Shown here: piece after piece, positions 27,305-36,537 of the stretch
Position numbering within the stretch: position 1 is the stretch's first letter
Layout: every line of letters begins with the position of its first letter
The notes under the pieces: model-generated
What the model was told of the DNA's origin: nothing
The model's database searches: none
The model's input: only the letters and a program-made list of their open reading frames with translations
Position numbers and translations under genes: made by a program
Origin: Pseudomonas faucium
Lineage (GTDB): Bacteria; Pseudomonadota; Gammaproteobacteria; Pseudomonadales; Pseudomonadaceae
DNA: 64,000 nucleotides
Direction: 5' to 3'
Assembly: GCF_021602585.1 (NCBI RefSeq)
Contig: NZ_BQIP01000024.1
Location: 28,697-92,696 of the forward strand

Positions 27305-28624
27305 TCAGCGGCTTCGGGGGTTCAGATCATGCAGCGCGTGTTTGTCAGCGCAATTCGGCTGGCCCGTGGCAGCCTCCTGGCGCAAGCGCTGCAGCAGGCG
27401 CTTGCGCGCAGCGGCGCTGAGTGCAGGCTCGCCCTGGGCACCGTACGCAGCCTGGAAAAAGGCTAGCAAATCGCCCTGCGATTGCTCGCCACAGGGATGT
27501 TCACTTGACGACAGCACACGTCGCCCGGTGCGGCGCCGAACCCACAGGTACAGGCCGTCCAGGCGCACCGGCAGGCGGGCGCCCTGCTGCCGGGCCTGGC
27601 GCAGGGCAAAGCCTGGCGAATCGAGCCAGGCCTGGTGGCGCCGGGCCTGCCAACCGCGCAGCCAGTGCCAGCCTGCCCGCCCCCATTCACGCCCGGCCCA
27701 TGCCAATGCCGCCAACAGCGACAGCGCTACCAGCAGCACCAGCCAATGGCCGGAAAGCCTGACCTGCGCCCCCTGGCCGAGGGCCTGCAGGTCTTGCGTG
27801 AGGGAGAACGGTGCCTGGTAGGTGCCCGCCTGTGCCTGCACCTGCACCGCAGGCAGCGAAGCCGTGTGCGCCTCGCCCGTCGCGCCATCCCACCACTTCA
27901 GCTCGATGGCCGGCAGGCTGAAATCCCCGGCGGCCGTGGCCACATAGCTGACACTGTCCTCGCGCTGGCCGCCCAGGGTGCCGCCGCGGCCATCGCTGAG
28001 CGGCGCTACCTGGGGCGTCTGCACATAGCGCTTGAAACCTTCGACCTCGCTCAACGGCGGCGGCGGGATCAGCATGGCCTGGGCACCGACGGCCACCGTA
28101 TGCAGGCGGCGCGTGATGCTGTCACCGACCCGCAAAGGGCTGCGGGAGCGCTCGATGGTCTGCGTCAGCTCCACCCGCTGCGCCACCAGGCGCTGCTCGC
28201 CGGCCGTGCTGGCAGGCCCGCTAGCCTCGAACGACAGCGGCTGGCTGCGCACGGTCAGCACCTTGCTATCCGGGCCGGGCTGAACGCCAAAGGCCAACGC
28301 CGGGATGTCGAAGCGCTGCGCCACGGTGGGGGTGATCTGGTAGTGATAACGCAAGCCGAAGAAGGCCTTGCCGTCGAGCTGCCGGTTCAGGTGCTGGGCT
28401 TCGCCGCTGGGCGGGCTGACCACCGCGCCGGCCAGTTGCAGCGCTGGCAGCACCGGGGCATCGGTGAACCAGGTGTCGACCAGCAGGTCCACTTCCAGGT
28501 TGACCGTGGCCCCGGTCATCACCGGTTTGTCCGGCACCAGCCGCGCCTGCACCCTCACCTCGGGGTCCGCCGCATTCGCAAGCCCGGCCAGGCACATCAA
28601 CAGCAGCAAGGCCCTGCGAATCAT
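27305..28624 (-). CDS. BatD-like membrane-anchored protein
   Basis: A 439-residue protein: signal peptide (MIRRALLLLMCLAGLANA), a long periplasmic beta-rich part (about 20-310; VRVQARLVPDKPVMTGATVNLEVDLLV, RSPLRVGDSITRRLHTVAVG), one membrane segment (about 320-340; HWLVLLVALSLLAALAWAG) and a cytosolic tail. This is the BatD (oxygen/aerotolerance) layout. Its ATG overlaps the upstream stop (ATGA at 28621-28624), with AAGGAGG before it. A longer frame to 29272 is a shadow of the upstream gene. Probably works with the two VWA proteins in an envelope complex served by the MoxR ATPase. Confidence 0.85.
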   Translation of the reverse strand: MIRRALLLLMCLAGLANAADPEVRVQARLVPDKPVMTGATVNLEVDLLVDTWFTDAPVLPALQLAGAVVSPPSGEAQHLNRQLDGKAFFGLRYHYQITPTVAQRFDIPALAFGVQPGPDSKVLTVRSQPLSFEASGPASTAGEQRLVAQRVELTQTIERSRSPLRVGDSITRRLHTVAVGAQAMLIPPPPLSEVEGFKRYVQTPQVAPLSDGRGGTLGGQREDSVSYVATAAGDFSLPAIELKWWDGATGEAHTASLPAVQVQAQAGTYQAPFSLTQDLQALGQGAQVRLSGHWLVLLVALSLLAALAWAGREWGRAGWHWLRGWQARRHQAWLDSPGFALRQARQQGARLPVRLDGLYLWVRRRTGRRVLSSSEHPCGEQSQGDLLAFFQAAYGAQGEPALSAAARKRLLQRLRQEAATGQPNCADKHALHDLNPRSR

Positions 28625-30207
28625 GGCGCCTCCTTGGCCGCATCCTGCAGCGCGAACTTGCGCCTGAGGAACTGCGCCGGCGAAGTGGTGAGGTTGTTCA
28701 GCCACAGCTGATCGGACGCTGCCTGGGCGGTCTGTTGCTGCTGTTGCTTGCCGCCTGCGCTGGGCGTCTGGTCCTCGACGACCTTGTCGGGTTTCTCGTC
28801 GGGTGGGTCTGCCTGCTGCTGGTCCTGGTAATCCTTGAGCAGCGCCTGGGCCAGCGCCAGGTTGGCCTGGGCTTCGGCGAACTCCGGCTGCAGGCGCAAG
28901 GCCTGCTGGTAGGCGGCAATCGCCTGGGGGAATTTGAACAGGCGCACGTAGCTGTTGCCCTGGTAGAACCAGGCCATTGGCGTATCGACCTTGCCCAGGC
29001 TGGCCAGCGCCGCCTGGAAGTCGGCAGCCTCGTAGGCGGCGACGCCCTTCCAGTACGGGTCGTGGAACTGCGCGGCAGCCTGCGGGTAGTGCCCATGCTC
29101 GAACGCCCAGCGCCCTTGCTGGTCGGCGGTGAAGAAGGCATCGGCCAGCGCCCCCGCCCGGGCAGGCTGCGCGGTTGCGCCCAGCAGCAGGGCCAGCAGC
29201 AGGCCCGGCAGCCAGTTCACCCGCCAGCCCCGGCGCACGCTCAACAGCACCAGTAGCAGCAACGGCCAGCACAGCCAGTAGCCGGCATCCTTCCAGTGCA
29301 ACTGCGCCTCCAGGCCACTGGCAGCCTTGAAATGGCGCTGGGCATGCAGCTCGATCCAGTCCAGGTCGTCGTCATTGAGCGACAGGCTGCCCAGCGGCGC
29401 ATTCGCCGCCTTGGCCAGGCCCTTGAGGCCCTGGGCATCGAAATCGCCCTGCACCGGGCGCCCCTGGGCATCGAGCCTGGGCAGGCCCTGGGCATCGCGC
29501 AGCGGGCCACTTGGCTGGCTGCCGACCGCCAGCACCAGCACCTGCAGCGGGCTGCCGCGCAAACGCTTGCCGATTGCCTCGAACTGGCTGGGGTCGGCGC
29601 CATCGGTCAGCAGCACCAGGCTGCCGGGCGCCTGTTCCGCGTCCAGCAGCTTGAGCGCCTGGTCGATCGCGCCCAGTGCGTCCTTGCCGGGCTTGCTCAT
29701 CAGGTCGGTGGCCAGGGCCTGGATGAAGGTGTCGAGCAGCGCCGGGTCATCGGTGGCCGGCAGCACCAGGTGCGCGCTGCCGGCGTAGGCGACCAGCGCC
29801 GTGCGCGCCCCGGCGCGGCGCAGCACCAGGTCGTGCAGGGTGTGGCGCACCGCCGCCAGGCGGCTGGGCGGCACGTCGTCGGCATCCATCGAAGGCGACA
29901 GGTCCACGGCAATGATCAGCGGTGCGCGGTTGTCGAGAAAGTCTGGGGTGTCCTGCTGCCAGGTCGGCCCGGCGGCGGCCAGGGCGCCGAGCACCAGCAC
30001 CGCGCCGAGCAGGTGCACGGGGCGCCAGCGCCGCTGTTCCTGCGGGGTGATCAGCAAGTGCGCAACCAGGTGCGGGGCGATGATGCCGTCAAGCTGGCGG
30101 CGCAGGTCGTGCCGGCGCAGCCACAGCAGCGGCAGCAGCACGCCGGGCAGCAGCATCAGCAGCCACAGCGGCCGCAGGAAGTGGAACGCGCCAAGATCGA
30201 TGGTCAT
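28621..30207 (-). CDS. VWA-TPR membrane protein (BatB/BatC-like fusion)
   Basis: A 528-residue protein: two N-terminal membrane segments (LRPLWLLMLLPGVLLPLLWL and HLLGAVLVLGALAAAG), a von Willebrand A domain (about 92-275) with an intact MIDAS start DLSPSM and LLTDGADPS, a third and fourth membrane region (about 310-355), then TPR repeats (about 360-470; AAAQFHDPYWKGVAAYEAADFQ, QAIAAYQQALRLQPEFAEAQANLALA) and a Gln-rich acidic tail. It joins the BatB and BatC parts of other bacteria in one chain. ATGA overlaps at both ends bind it tightly into the operon. Confidence 0.88.
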   Translation of the reverse strand: MTIDLGAFHFLRPLWLLMLLPGVLLPLLWLRRHDLRRQLDGIIAPHLVAHLLITPQEQRRWRPVHLLGAVLVLGALAAAGPTWQQDTPDFLDNRAPLIIAVDLSPSMDADDVPPSRLAAVRHTLHDLVLRRAGARTALVAYAGSAHLVLPATDDPALLDTFIQALATDLMSKPGKDALGAIDQALKLLDAEQAPGSLVLLTDGADPSQFEAIGKRLRGSPLQVLVLAVGSQPSGPLRDAQGLPRLDAQGRPVQGDFDAQGLKGLAKAANAPLGSLSLNDDDLDWIELHAQRHFKAASGLEAQLHWKDAGYWLCWPLLLLVLLSVRRGWRVNWLPGLLLALLLGATAQPARAGALADAFFTADQQGRWAFEHGHYPQAAAQFHDPYWKGVAAYEAADFQAALASLGKVDTPMAWFYQGNSYVRLFKFPQAIAAYQQALRLQPEFAEAQANLALAQALLKDYQDQQQADPPDEKPDKVVEDQTPSAGGKQQQQQTAQAASDQLWLNNLTTSPAQFLRRKFALQDAAKEAP

Positions 30208-31205
30208 GCCGGCGGCTCCACAGGTTGCGTCCGCCGGCCTGCGAGCCTTGCGCGCGCCAGGGCCAGCAACTGGCCCAGCAGCAACAGCGCCAGGGCTGCG
30301 CCCAGCGGCCAGATGAACAGGTCACGCTTGGGCTGGTGGCTGAAGGTCTTGACCTGGTGCGGGGTCAGCCGGTCGAGGGTGGCGTACACCTGCTGCAGGG
30401 CCTGGCGGTCGTCGGCGCGGAAGAACTGGCCGCCGGTGGTGTGGGCGATGGCCTGCAGGGCGGCCAGGTCGACCTTGGCGTCACCAGTGGCCTGCGGGTC
30501 ACCGATACCGATGGTATGTACCACGATACGATTGGCCCGAGCCAGGCGCGCTGCATGCTCGGGGGTGATGGCGCTGCCGGTGTCGTTGCCGTCGGTGAGC
30601 AGGATCAGCACCTTCTCCGGCGCCTGGGCATGGGCCATGGCCTTGATGGTCAGGCCAATGGCATCGCCCAGCGCGGTGTTGGGGCCGGCCATGCCGATGC
30701 CCACTTCGTCCAGCAACATCAGCAGGCTGGCGTGGTCCAGGGTCAGCGGCGCCTGGGGGTAGGCCCCGGTGCCGAACACGATCAAGCCGATGCGGTCGTC
30801 CTTGCGCCGGGCGATGAAGTCGCGCACCACCGCCTTCACCGCGCTCAGGCGGTCGGTGCGCTGGCCTTCGGCGTTGGTGTAGTCGGTGGCCGACATGGAC
30901 TGGGAGATGTCGATGGCCAGCATCATGTCGCGCATGGGCTGTTCGCGCTGGATCGGCCGCTCCACCAGCACCGGCCTGGCACAGGCCGCCACCAGCAGCC
31001 CCCACACCAGCACATTGAGCAGCAACTGCCCGCGCCCGCCGCTGGCGCTCGCAGCGCCCGGCTGCTTGCCGACGGCACGGCTCATGGCCGCGAAAAACGG
31101 CACCCGCAGTGCACTGCGGCTTTCCTGGTAGACGCTCAGCATCCGGTAGGCCACCCAGGCCAGGGGCAGCAGCAGGAACACCCAGGGGTAGTCAAACTGC
31201 CACAT
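30204..31205 (-). CDS. VWA-domain membrane protein (BatA-like)
   Basis: A 333-residue protein starting MWQFDYPWVFLLLPLAWVAY, with two N-terminal membrane segments, a VWA domain (about 88-290) whose MIDAS motif DISQSMS, GPNTALGDAIGL and LLTDGNDTGSA are complete, and a C-terminal membrane segment. The ATG at 31205 has GAGGGG upstream and overlaps the DUF4381 gene by 14 bases; the open frame to 31502 is a shadow. Metal-dependent protein-protein contacts at the inner membrane are the expected role. Confidence 0.88.
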   Translation of the reverse strand: MWQFDYPWVFLLLPLAWVAYRMLSVYQESRSALRVPFFAAMSRAVGKQPGAASASGGRGQLLLNVLVWGLLVAACARPVLVERPIQREQPMRDMMLAIDISQSMSATDYTNAEGQRTDRLSAVKAVVRDFIARRKDDRIGLIVFGTGAYPQAPLTLDHASLLMLLDEVGIGMAGPNTALGDAIGLTIKAMAHAQAPEKVLILLTDGNDTGSAITPEHAARLARANRIVVHTIGIGDPQATGDAKVDLAALQAIAHTTGGQFFRADDRQALQQVYATLDRLTPHQVKTFSHQPKRDLFIWPLGAALALLLLGQLLALARARLAGRRTQPVEPPA

Positions 31206-31677
31206 GGTGCCCCTCGATCCAGCGGCGGCTGGTACTGAACAAGGCGTCGAGCTGCTGCGCCTGCAGCCCGAGCACCTGGGCATCCGGTGCATAGGCGAGC
31301 GTGTGCAGGGTGTCGGCAAAGCCCTCGGGCAGCGGCTGCGGCGCATGCCGGGCGAGAAACGCCTGCCACTGCGCACCGGCCAGGCTGGCCACCGGCGGCG
31401 CCCCCGGCATCGACAAGGCGACCCGCTTGAGCAACTCGGGCAGTTCGCGCAGACCCGCCAGCCCGCCGCCCGCCAGTTGCTCGAGCCGCTGCAAGGCTTC
31501 ACGGCGATAACGCTCGCGCTGCCAGCGCCGCCAGCGCAGCGCCGCCCACAGCAGCACCAGCGCCAGCAACAGCACGCCCACCACCAGCCAGGCCCAGGTC
31601 TGCGGCAGGTAGCTGAACGGCGGCGCGCCGGGCGCCAGTTCGCGCAACTGGTCGATGGCAGGCGCTGGGGTATTCAT
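31192..31677 (-). CDS. DUF4381 membrane protein
   Basis: A 161-residue protein with one N-terminal membrane segment (about 29-48; WLVVGVLLLALVLLWAALRW) and a helical cytosolic part (LPELLKRVALSMPGAPPVASLAGAQWQAFLARH). It matches the DUF4381 family, which is found almost only between DUF58 and VWA genes in MoxR operons. It overlaps both neighbours. Function unknown. Confidence 0.85.
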   Translation of the reverse strand: MNTPAPAIDQLRELAPGAPPFSYLPQTWAWLVVGVLLLALVLLWAALRWRRWQRERYRREALQRLEQLAGGGLAGLRELPELLKRVALSMPGAPPVASLAGAQWQAFLARHAPQPLPEGFADTLHTLAYAPDAQVLGLQAQQLDALFSTSRRWIEGHHVAV

Positions 31678-32624
31678 CGCGATGCCTGGGCCAGGCGGCC
31701 CAGCTCCCGGCGCAATTGTTCAAGGCTGTCGTCGCCAGTGCTCACCAGCATCAACGGCACCTGGCTGCGACGCAGCAGTTCGGCGACATCGCGCAGGCGC
31801 CCGGCCAGGAACTCGCCCAAGGGCCGGTTGATGCGGCGCTGGCCAACCTCAAACTCTACCTGCTGGGCGCCCTGGGTCACATTGAGCCGGCCCTTGTCCG
31901 GCAGTTGCAGGGCAATCGGGTCATAGACCTGGATGGCGATCACGTCGTTGTGCTGGCGCAACTGGCGCAGCAACGCCAGGGTGTCCGGGCCGATGCCGGC
32001 GAAGTCGCTGATGATGCAGATCAGGTGATCATGGCCCGCCGAGGCCACGCAGCTGCGCAGCACCTTGTCCAGCTGCGCGTCGTTCTCGGCATCCGCCGCG
32101 TAGGCCGACAAGCGCTGGTTGGCCTTGATCACCGCGCTGCACAATGCCTCGACCCGCGCACGGCTGCGCAGCGGGCGCACGTAGTCGATCTGCTGGTTGC
32201 CGAACACCATGCCACCGACCCGGTCGCCGGCATGGAACGCCATCCACGCGCAGATGGCCGCCAGTTGCGCGGCGCTGACCGACTTGAAGTAGCGCTGCGA
32301 GCCGAAATACATGCTCATGCGTTGATCGACCAGCACCAGCGTGGGCCGGTCGCGCTCCTCGGTGAACGTGCGCACGAATGGCTTGCCATAGCGCAGCGAG
32401 GCGCGCCAGTCGAGGTGGCGCAGGTCATCGCCGGGGATGTAATGACGCAGTTCATCGAAGCTCAGCCCGCGCCCGCGCAGGCGCGAGGCGTGGTTGCCGG
32501 AAAGGATGCTCGACAGCGGCTGGCGCGCGACGAAGCTCAAGCCGCGGGCACGTGCTTCCAGCGCCATCAGTTCGGCGAGGGCGGCATAGACGAAACCATC
32601 GGCGGCAACGCTGCGCGCGGGCAT
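31674..32624 (-). CDS. DUF58 protein
   Basis: A 316-residue cytosolic protein with the DUF58 signature GRGLSFDELRHYIPGDDLRHLDWRAS (shortened: GDDLRHLDWRAS, about 67-78) followed by TLVLVDQRMSMYFGS, a VWA-like fold with a degraded MIDAS. It sits between MoxR and DUF4381 with an ATGA overlap at its end. DUF58 proteins accompany MoxR ATPases almost always; they are thought to be client-adaptors. Confidence 0.9.
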   Translation of the reverse strand: MPARSVAADGFVYAALAELMALEARARGLSFVARQPLSSILSGNHASRLRGRGLSFDELRHYIPGDDLRHLDWRASLRYGKPFVRTFTEERDRPTLVLVDQRMSMYFGSQRYFKSVSAAQLAAICAWMAFHAGDRVGGMVFGNQQIDYVRPLRSRARVEALCSAVIKANQRLSAYAADAENDAQLDKVLRSCVASAGHDHLICIISDFAGIGPDTLALLRQLRQHNDVIAIQVYDPIALQLPDKGRLNVTQGAQQVEFEVGQRRINRPLGEFLAGRLRDVAELLRRSQVPLMLVSTGDDSLEQLRRELGRLAQASR

Positions 32625-32635
32625 CGGTATCTCCG

Positions 32636-33610
32636 TCAGGCGGGAATGGCCACCTTGTCCAACAGCCGGTCGATGACCTGGTCGGCGCCCACCCCATCGG
32701 TGATGGCGTCGTAGGAAAGCTGCAGGCGGTGGCGCAGCACCGGGTGCACCACGGCACGCACGTTATCCGGCGAAACGAAGTCCTGGCCATTGAGCCAGGC
32801 GTGGGCCCGCGACACCCGGTCCAGGCTGATGCCGCCGCGCGGGCTGGCGCCGATGCTGATCCAGCGGGCCAGGTCGGCATCGTAGTCGCCGGGGTGGCGG
32901 GTGGCGTTGACCAGGTCGATGAGGTAGCGGTCGATGGCGGCGGCCACGTGCACCTGGGCCACTTCGCGACGGGCGTCGAAAATCACCTGCTGGGCCAGCC
33001 GCGCGGGCTGTGTCGTGCCGTCGTGGCTGGCCTGGTCCTCTTCGCGCACCAGGCGCAGCACCTGGGTTTCGTCTTCAGGGCGCGGGTAGTCGAGCTGCAG
33101 CTTCATCAGGAAGCGGTCCATCTGCGCCTCGGGCAAGGGATAGGTGCCCTCCTGCTCGATGGGGTTCTGGGTCGCCAGCACCATGAACAGGCCCGGCATC
33201 GGGTAGCTCTGCCCGGCCACGGTGATCTGCCGTTCTTCCATGGCCTCCAGCAAGGCGGCCTGGACCTTGGCCGGGGCGCGGTTGATTTCGTCGGCGAGGA
33301 TGACGTTGCCGAACAGCGGGCCGGGCTGGAAACGGATGCTGTTGCCTTCGCCGGTCTGCTGCAGGATCTCGCCGCCGGTGATGTCCGACGGCAGCAGGTC
33401 GGGGGTGAACTGGATGCGCCGCATCTGCGCTTCCAGGTGCGTAGCCAGGGCTTTGACCGTGCGGGTCTTGGCCAGGCCTGGGAGGCTTTCTAGCAGCACA
33501 TGGCCGTTGGCGAGCAGGCCCAGCAGCACGTGGCGGATGGTCTGGGCCTGGCCGAGGACCTTTTGCGCGACCGAAGCTTCCAGGGCCTGGACGTGTTCGT
33601 GAGTGTTCAC
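32636..33610 (-). CDS. MoxR-family AAA+ ATPase (GTG start)
   Basis: A 324-residue AAA+ chaperone: Walker A-like LESLPGLAKT (about 40-49), Walker B ILADEINRAPAKVQ, sensor 1 VLATQNPIEQEGTYPLPEAQMDRF (shortened: ATQNPIEQEGTYPLPEA), and the C-terminal lid (ASPRGGISL). The first plausible start is a GTG at 33608-33610, giving NTHEHVQALEASVAQKVLG; AGGA lies ten bases upstream and no ATG is available before about residue 63. It is the first gene of the unit moxR-DUF58-DUF4381-batA-batB-batD-HAD. The class assembles or activates metal- or cofactor-containing clients together with VWA proteins; the client here may be an envelope enzyme. Confidence 0.92.
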   Translation of the reverse strand: MNTHEHVQALEASVAQKVLGQAQTIRHVLLGLLANGHVLLESLPGLAKTRTVKALATHLEAQMRRIQFTPDLLPSDITGGEILQQTGEGNSIRFQPGPLFGNVILADEINRAPAKVQAALLEAMEERQITVAGQSYPMPGLFMVLATQNPIEQEGTYPLPEAQMDRFLMKLQLDYPRPEDETQVLRLVREEDQASHDGTTQPARLAQQVIFDARREVAQVHVAAAIDRYLIDLVNATRHPGDYDADLARWISIGASPRGGISLDRVSRAHAWLNGQDFVSPDNVRAVVHPVLRHRLQLSYDAITDGVGADQVIDRLLDKVAIPA

Positions 33611-33736
33611 GGGGCGGGGTTCCTGGGTGGCGGTTGGGAGTCTGGTAAATCTAGTTGGGTTGGGGTGGGGTGCAATGGGGTGTCGTGAAGAGAACATGCG
33701 CCGCTGGTGCTTGGGTTGGGTTTTGTAGTGGGTTTG

Positions 33737-33959
33737 AGATCGCGCGCCGCCCGCGCGGCGCATCGCGGATAAATCCGCTCCTACATTTGTTGCAACGTGC
33801 CACAGTCTGTCAGGCCATGGTTGTCCGCCTTTGGCGCCCGCCGAGAAACCGCGTCGTACAAACAAGGCTGGCAACCATGGCCTATCAGGCATAGGCACGT
33901 TGCAACAAATGTAGGAGCGGATTTATCCGCGATGCGCCGCGCGGGCGGCGCGCGATCTC
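33737..33959. repeat. 222-bp palindromic repeat element, copy 2 (REPIN-like)
   Basis: Second copy of the element at 4093-4314, differing at only a few positions (for example GCGCGCGATCT in place of GGCGCTCGATCT at the end). Outer arms of about 60 bp are inverted repeats and carry GCGGATAAATCCGC. It fills most of the 389-bp gap between the MoxR operon start and the octaheme cytochrome. I see no gene in that gap. Confidence 0.85.
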
Positions 33960-33999
33960 AAAACCACCAAAAAACCCAACCCATGCCCCCAAGATCCCC

Positions 34000-36315
34000 T
34001 CAAGGCTGCTTCTGCCAATACGGCTCGATGCCCCGCAACCGCGGATCTTCCGGCGCCACCTCGCGCATCCGCTGCACATACGGCCAGGCCTGCTCCCGCT
34101 CCCCTGCCAGGGCATGCAGGTAGATCAGCGAATACAGCAGGTCCGCATCCGCCGGCGCCTGCTCCAGGCCACTGCGCAACGCCTGCAGCGCCTCGTCTCG
34201 GCGGTCCATGCGCGACAGCAGCAAGCCCTGGTTGTAACGAATGCGCGTATTGCCCGGCAGGGCCACGGCCGCCTGCTCCATCCAGCCCGCCGCCTCCTCG
34301 GGCTTGCCCCGCTCCACCAGCAGCAGGGCGAGCATGTAGGCCAGGTTGCCGCGGTCGGGGGTGGGCATCTTGTCCAGCGCCACGCCTTCGCGCAGCAGCT
34401 GCTCGGCATCGTCCAGGCGCTGGCTGCCACTGGCCAGGGTGACCAGGTTGACCCTGGCCGGCGTGAAATACGGGTCCATGCGCAGGGCCTGGCGGTACTG
34501 CTGCATGGCCTGCTCGTCACGGCCCTGGCGCTGCATCAGCACCGCCAGGTTGAGCCGCCCGCCCGGCAGGTCGGCGTTGCTGCGCAGGCGCTGTTCGTAT
34601 TCGGCAAGCATGGCGCCGTACGGTTGGCGGCTGGCTTCGGGAAGCTGCGCGGCGGGCACGTCGGCCAGCGCACGCACGGCTTCGTCGCGCACCGCCAGGG
34701 CCGGGTCCTGCAACAGCGCCAGCAAGGGCGCCACGCGCTGTTCGGGCGGTACACGGCTGAAGCCGTTCACCGCATAGGCCCGCACCACCGCGTCCTTGTC
34801 CTGCAGCGCCCAGCGCAAGTTGCTGCTGGCCGCAGGCCCCATGCCCGCCAGCTGCTCGGCAGCGGTCGCCCGGACGATAGCGGGGTTGCTCTTGTCTGCC
34901 AGCACGTAGCCCAGGCGGCTGAGGCCGGAACTTGGGTCTTCGCGCACGGCATGGAAACTTTCGCCGTAATGGGCCGGGCGCTTGGGCTGGCCGAACCAAC
35001 TGTCGATGGCGCTGGCGGCCCATGCTGGCTGGCGGTCTTGATGGCACATCGTGCAGGCATCCGGGCCGACGCCCTGGGCCGCGAGGTCCGGCCGTGGAAT
35101 GCGCAGGGCGTGGTCGCGCCGGGGGTCGACGACCATGTAGTTCTTGCTCGGCATGTGGCAGTTCACGCACTGCGCGCCCGGCGAGCCTGCAGCATGGTGA
35201 TGGTGCTCGGGGCTGTCGTAGTCCTTGGCCTGCAAGCCGGCAAAGCGCGCGGTGTTGGGCTGGGTGTTGTGGCACTGCAGGCACAGGCCGTTGCCTTCGA
35301 TGCGCACCTTGGTGGTGTGCGGGTTGTGGCAGTCGGTGCAGGTGACCCCGGCGGCGTACATCTTGCTCTGGGTGAACGAGCCGTACTCGTACACCTCGCC
35401 GTCGATCTGCCCGTCGGCATGGTACAGGCCGGCGCGCAGGGTGGCCGGCAGGCTCTGGTCGAGCTGCGGGTGGCCGGGCAACTGGCCGGTGCCAAGGCCC
35501 TGCCGGCGGCTGTGGCAATAGGCGCACTGCTCCACCAGCCCCTTGCTGCCCAGCGCCTTGAAATCCACCGCCAGGCCCTGGGCCGGCGATGCCCCGGGGT
35601 TGTGCCTGGCCCAGTCGACATGGGCCTGGCTTGGCCCGTGGCAGCCTTGGCAGCCCACGGTCTTCTCCTGCCAGGTACTGGCGAAGCTGTCCTTGGCATC
35701 GTCGTAGTGCTTGAGCAGCCGGGTCGAATGGCAGTCGGCGCACATGCCGTTCCAGTTCTGGTAGCGGCCGGTCCAGTGCAACGGGTCTTGCGGGGTGAAG
35801 CGCTGCCCGGGATACAGCGAGAACCAGCGCTGGCCACCCTGCTCCACGGGCCGGCTATCCCAGGCGATGGTCAGGGCCTGCAAGCGCCCCCGCGACAACG
35901 CCACCAGGTATTGCTGCAGCGGCGAGTAGCCGAAGGTGTAGAGCACCTTGAAGTCGGCCGGTTTGCCGTCCTCGCCTTCGATGTTGACGAAATAGCCATC
36001 GCCCTTGCGATAGAAGCGCGCCTGCACGCCATCCTGGTCGTAGCGCACGTCATTGAAATTGCCCAGCACGTTGGCCGCACTGGCATCGCGCAGCGCCCAG
36101 GCATGGTCGGAATGCTGCCACTGTGCGGCCTGCTCGGTGTGGCAGGCCTGGCAGCTGCCGGCATCGGCGTAGCCTTCACGGTCCTTGGCCGGGGCCGGCG
36201 GCTGGCCGCCTCCCGGCGCGGCCGTGACGAGCGGCGTGCTGGCCAGTGCCAGCAACAGCACGGTGCTTCTGACGAGCACTCGCAACCCCTGCACTGCCTG
36301 TGCACGCCACCCCAT
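34000..36315 (-). CDS. Periplasmic octaheme c-type cytochrome with HEAT and TPR tail
   Basis: A 771-residue exported protein. After a signal peptide (to about residue 33) it has eight CxxCH heme sites: CQACH, CADCH, CQGCH, CAYCH, CTDCH, CLQCH, CVNCH and CTMCH, all within about the first 430 residues, with extra His-rich stretches (PEHHHHAAG) that can supply distal ligands. Residues about 470-570 look like HEAT-type helices (DKDAVVRAYAVNGFSRV), and about 590-760 are TPR repeats (GRDEQAMQQYRQALRMDPYF). GTGGAG precedes the ATG. The cytochrome part recalls multiheme nitrite/hydroxylamine/tetrathionate-type enzymes or electron conduits, but a catalytic lysine heme (CxxCK) is absent. The reaction is unknown. 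It is divergent from the DUF1254 pair. Confidence 0.88.
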   Translation of the reverse strand: MGWRAQAVQGLRVLVRSTVLLLALASTPLVTAAPGGGQPPAPAKDREGYADAGSCQACHTEQAAQWQHSDHAWALRDASAANVLGNFNDVRYDQDGVQARFYRKGDGYFVNIEGEDGKPADFKVLYTFGYSPLQQYLVALSRGRLQALTIAWDSRPVEQGGQRWFSLYPGQRFTPQDPLHWTGRYQNWNGMCADCHSTRLLKHYDDAKDSFASTWQEKTVGCQGCHGPSQAHVDWARHNPGASPAQGLAVDFKALGSKGLVEQCAYCHSRRQGLGTGQLPGHPQLDQSLPATLRAGLYHADGQIDGEVYEYGSFTQSKMYAAGVTCTDCHNPHTTKVRIEGNGLCLQCHNTQPNTARFAGLQAKDYDSPEHHHHAAGSPGAQCVNCHMPSKNYMVVDPRRDHALRIPRPDLAAQGVGPDACTMCHQDRQPAWAASAIDSWFGQPKRPAHYGESFHAVREDPSSGLSRLGYVLADKSNPAIVRATAAEQLAGMGPAASSNLRWALQDKDAVVRAYAVNGFSRVPPEQRVAPLLALLQDPALAVRDEAVRALADVPAAQLPEASRQPYGAMLAEYEQRLRSNADLPGGRLNLAVLMQRQGRDEQAMQQYRQALRMDPYFTPARVNLVTLASGSQRLDDAEQLLREGVALDKMPTPDRGNLAYMLALLLVERGKPEEAAGWMEQAAVALPGNTRIRYNQGLLLSRMDRRDEALQALRSGLEQAPADADLLYSLIYLHALAGEREQAWPYVQRMREVAPEDPRLRGIEPYWQKQP

Positions 36316-36537
36316 TGATCAGCTCCACGGCCGTTGCTGTTCGCCCTGTAGCGGGCTGTTCTGATGTATTCGCACCCCAAAACACAGCTTCACCCTAGTA
36401 CAGCCCTCTGCTTCCTGCGCATCGTGCACAGGGGCCTGGCCGAAAAAACCTCGACTACACTGCGACAGGCTCAGTCGCCCAGCCAGCACCTGAGCCAGTT
36501 GCCTTGCTTGATTGACTTTCCAGTGCCGGAGCTGCCA

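Noticed and set aside
27305-29272. A 655-codon frame that would make a larger BatD
   Set aside because: The part before 28624 overlaps the VWA-TPR gene in another frame and has no BatD features; ribosome site and signal peptide are at 28624.
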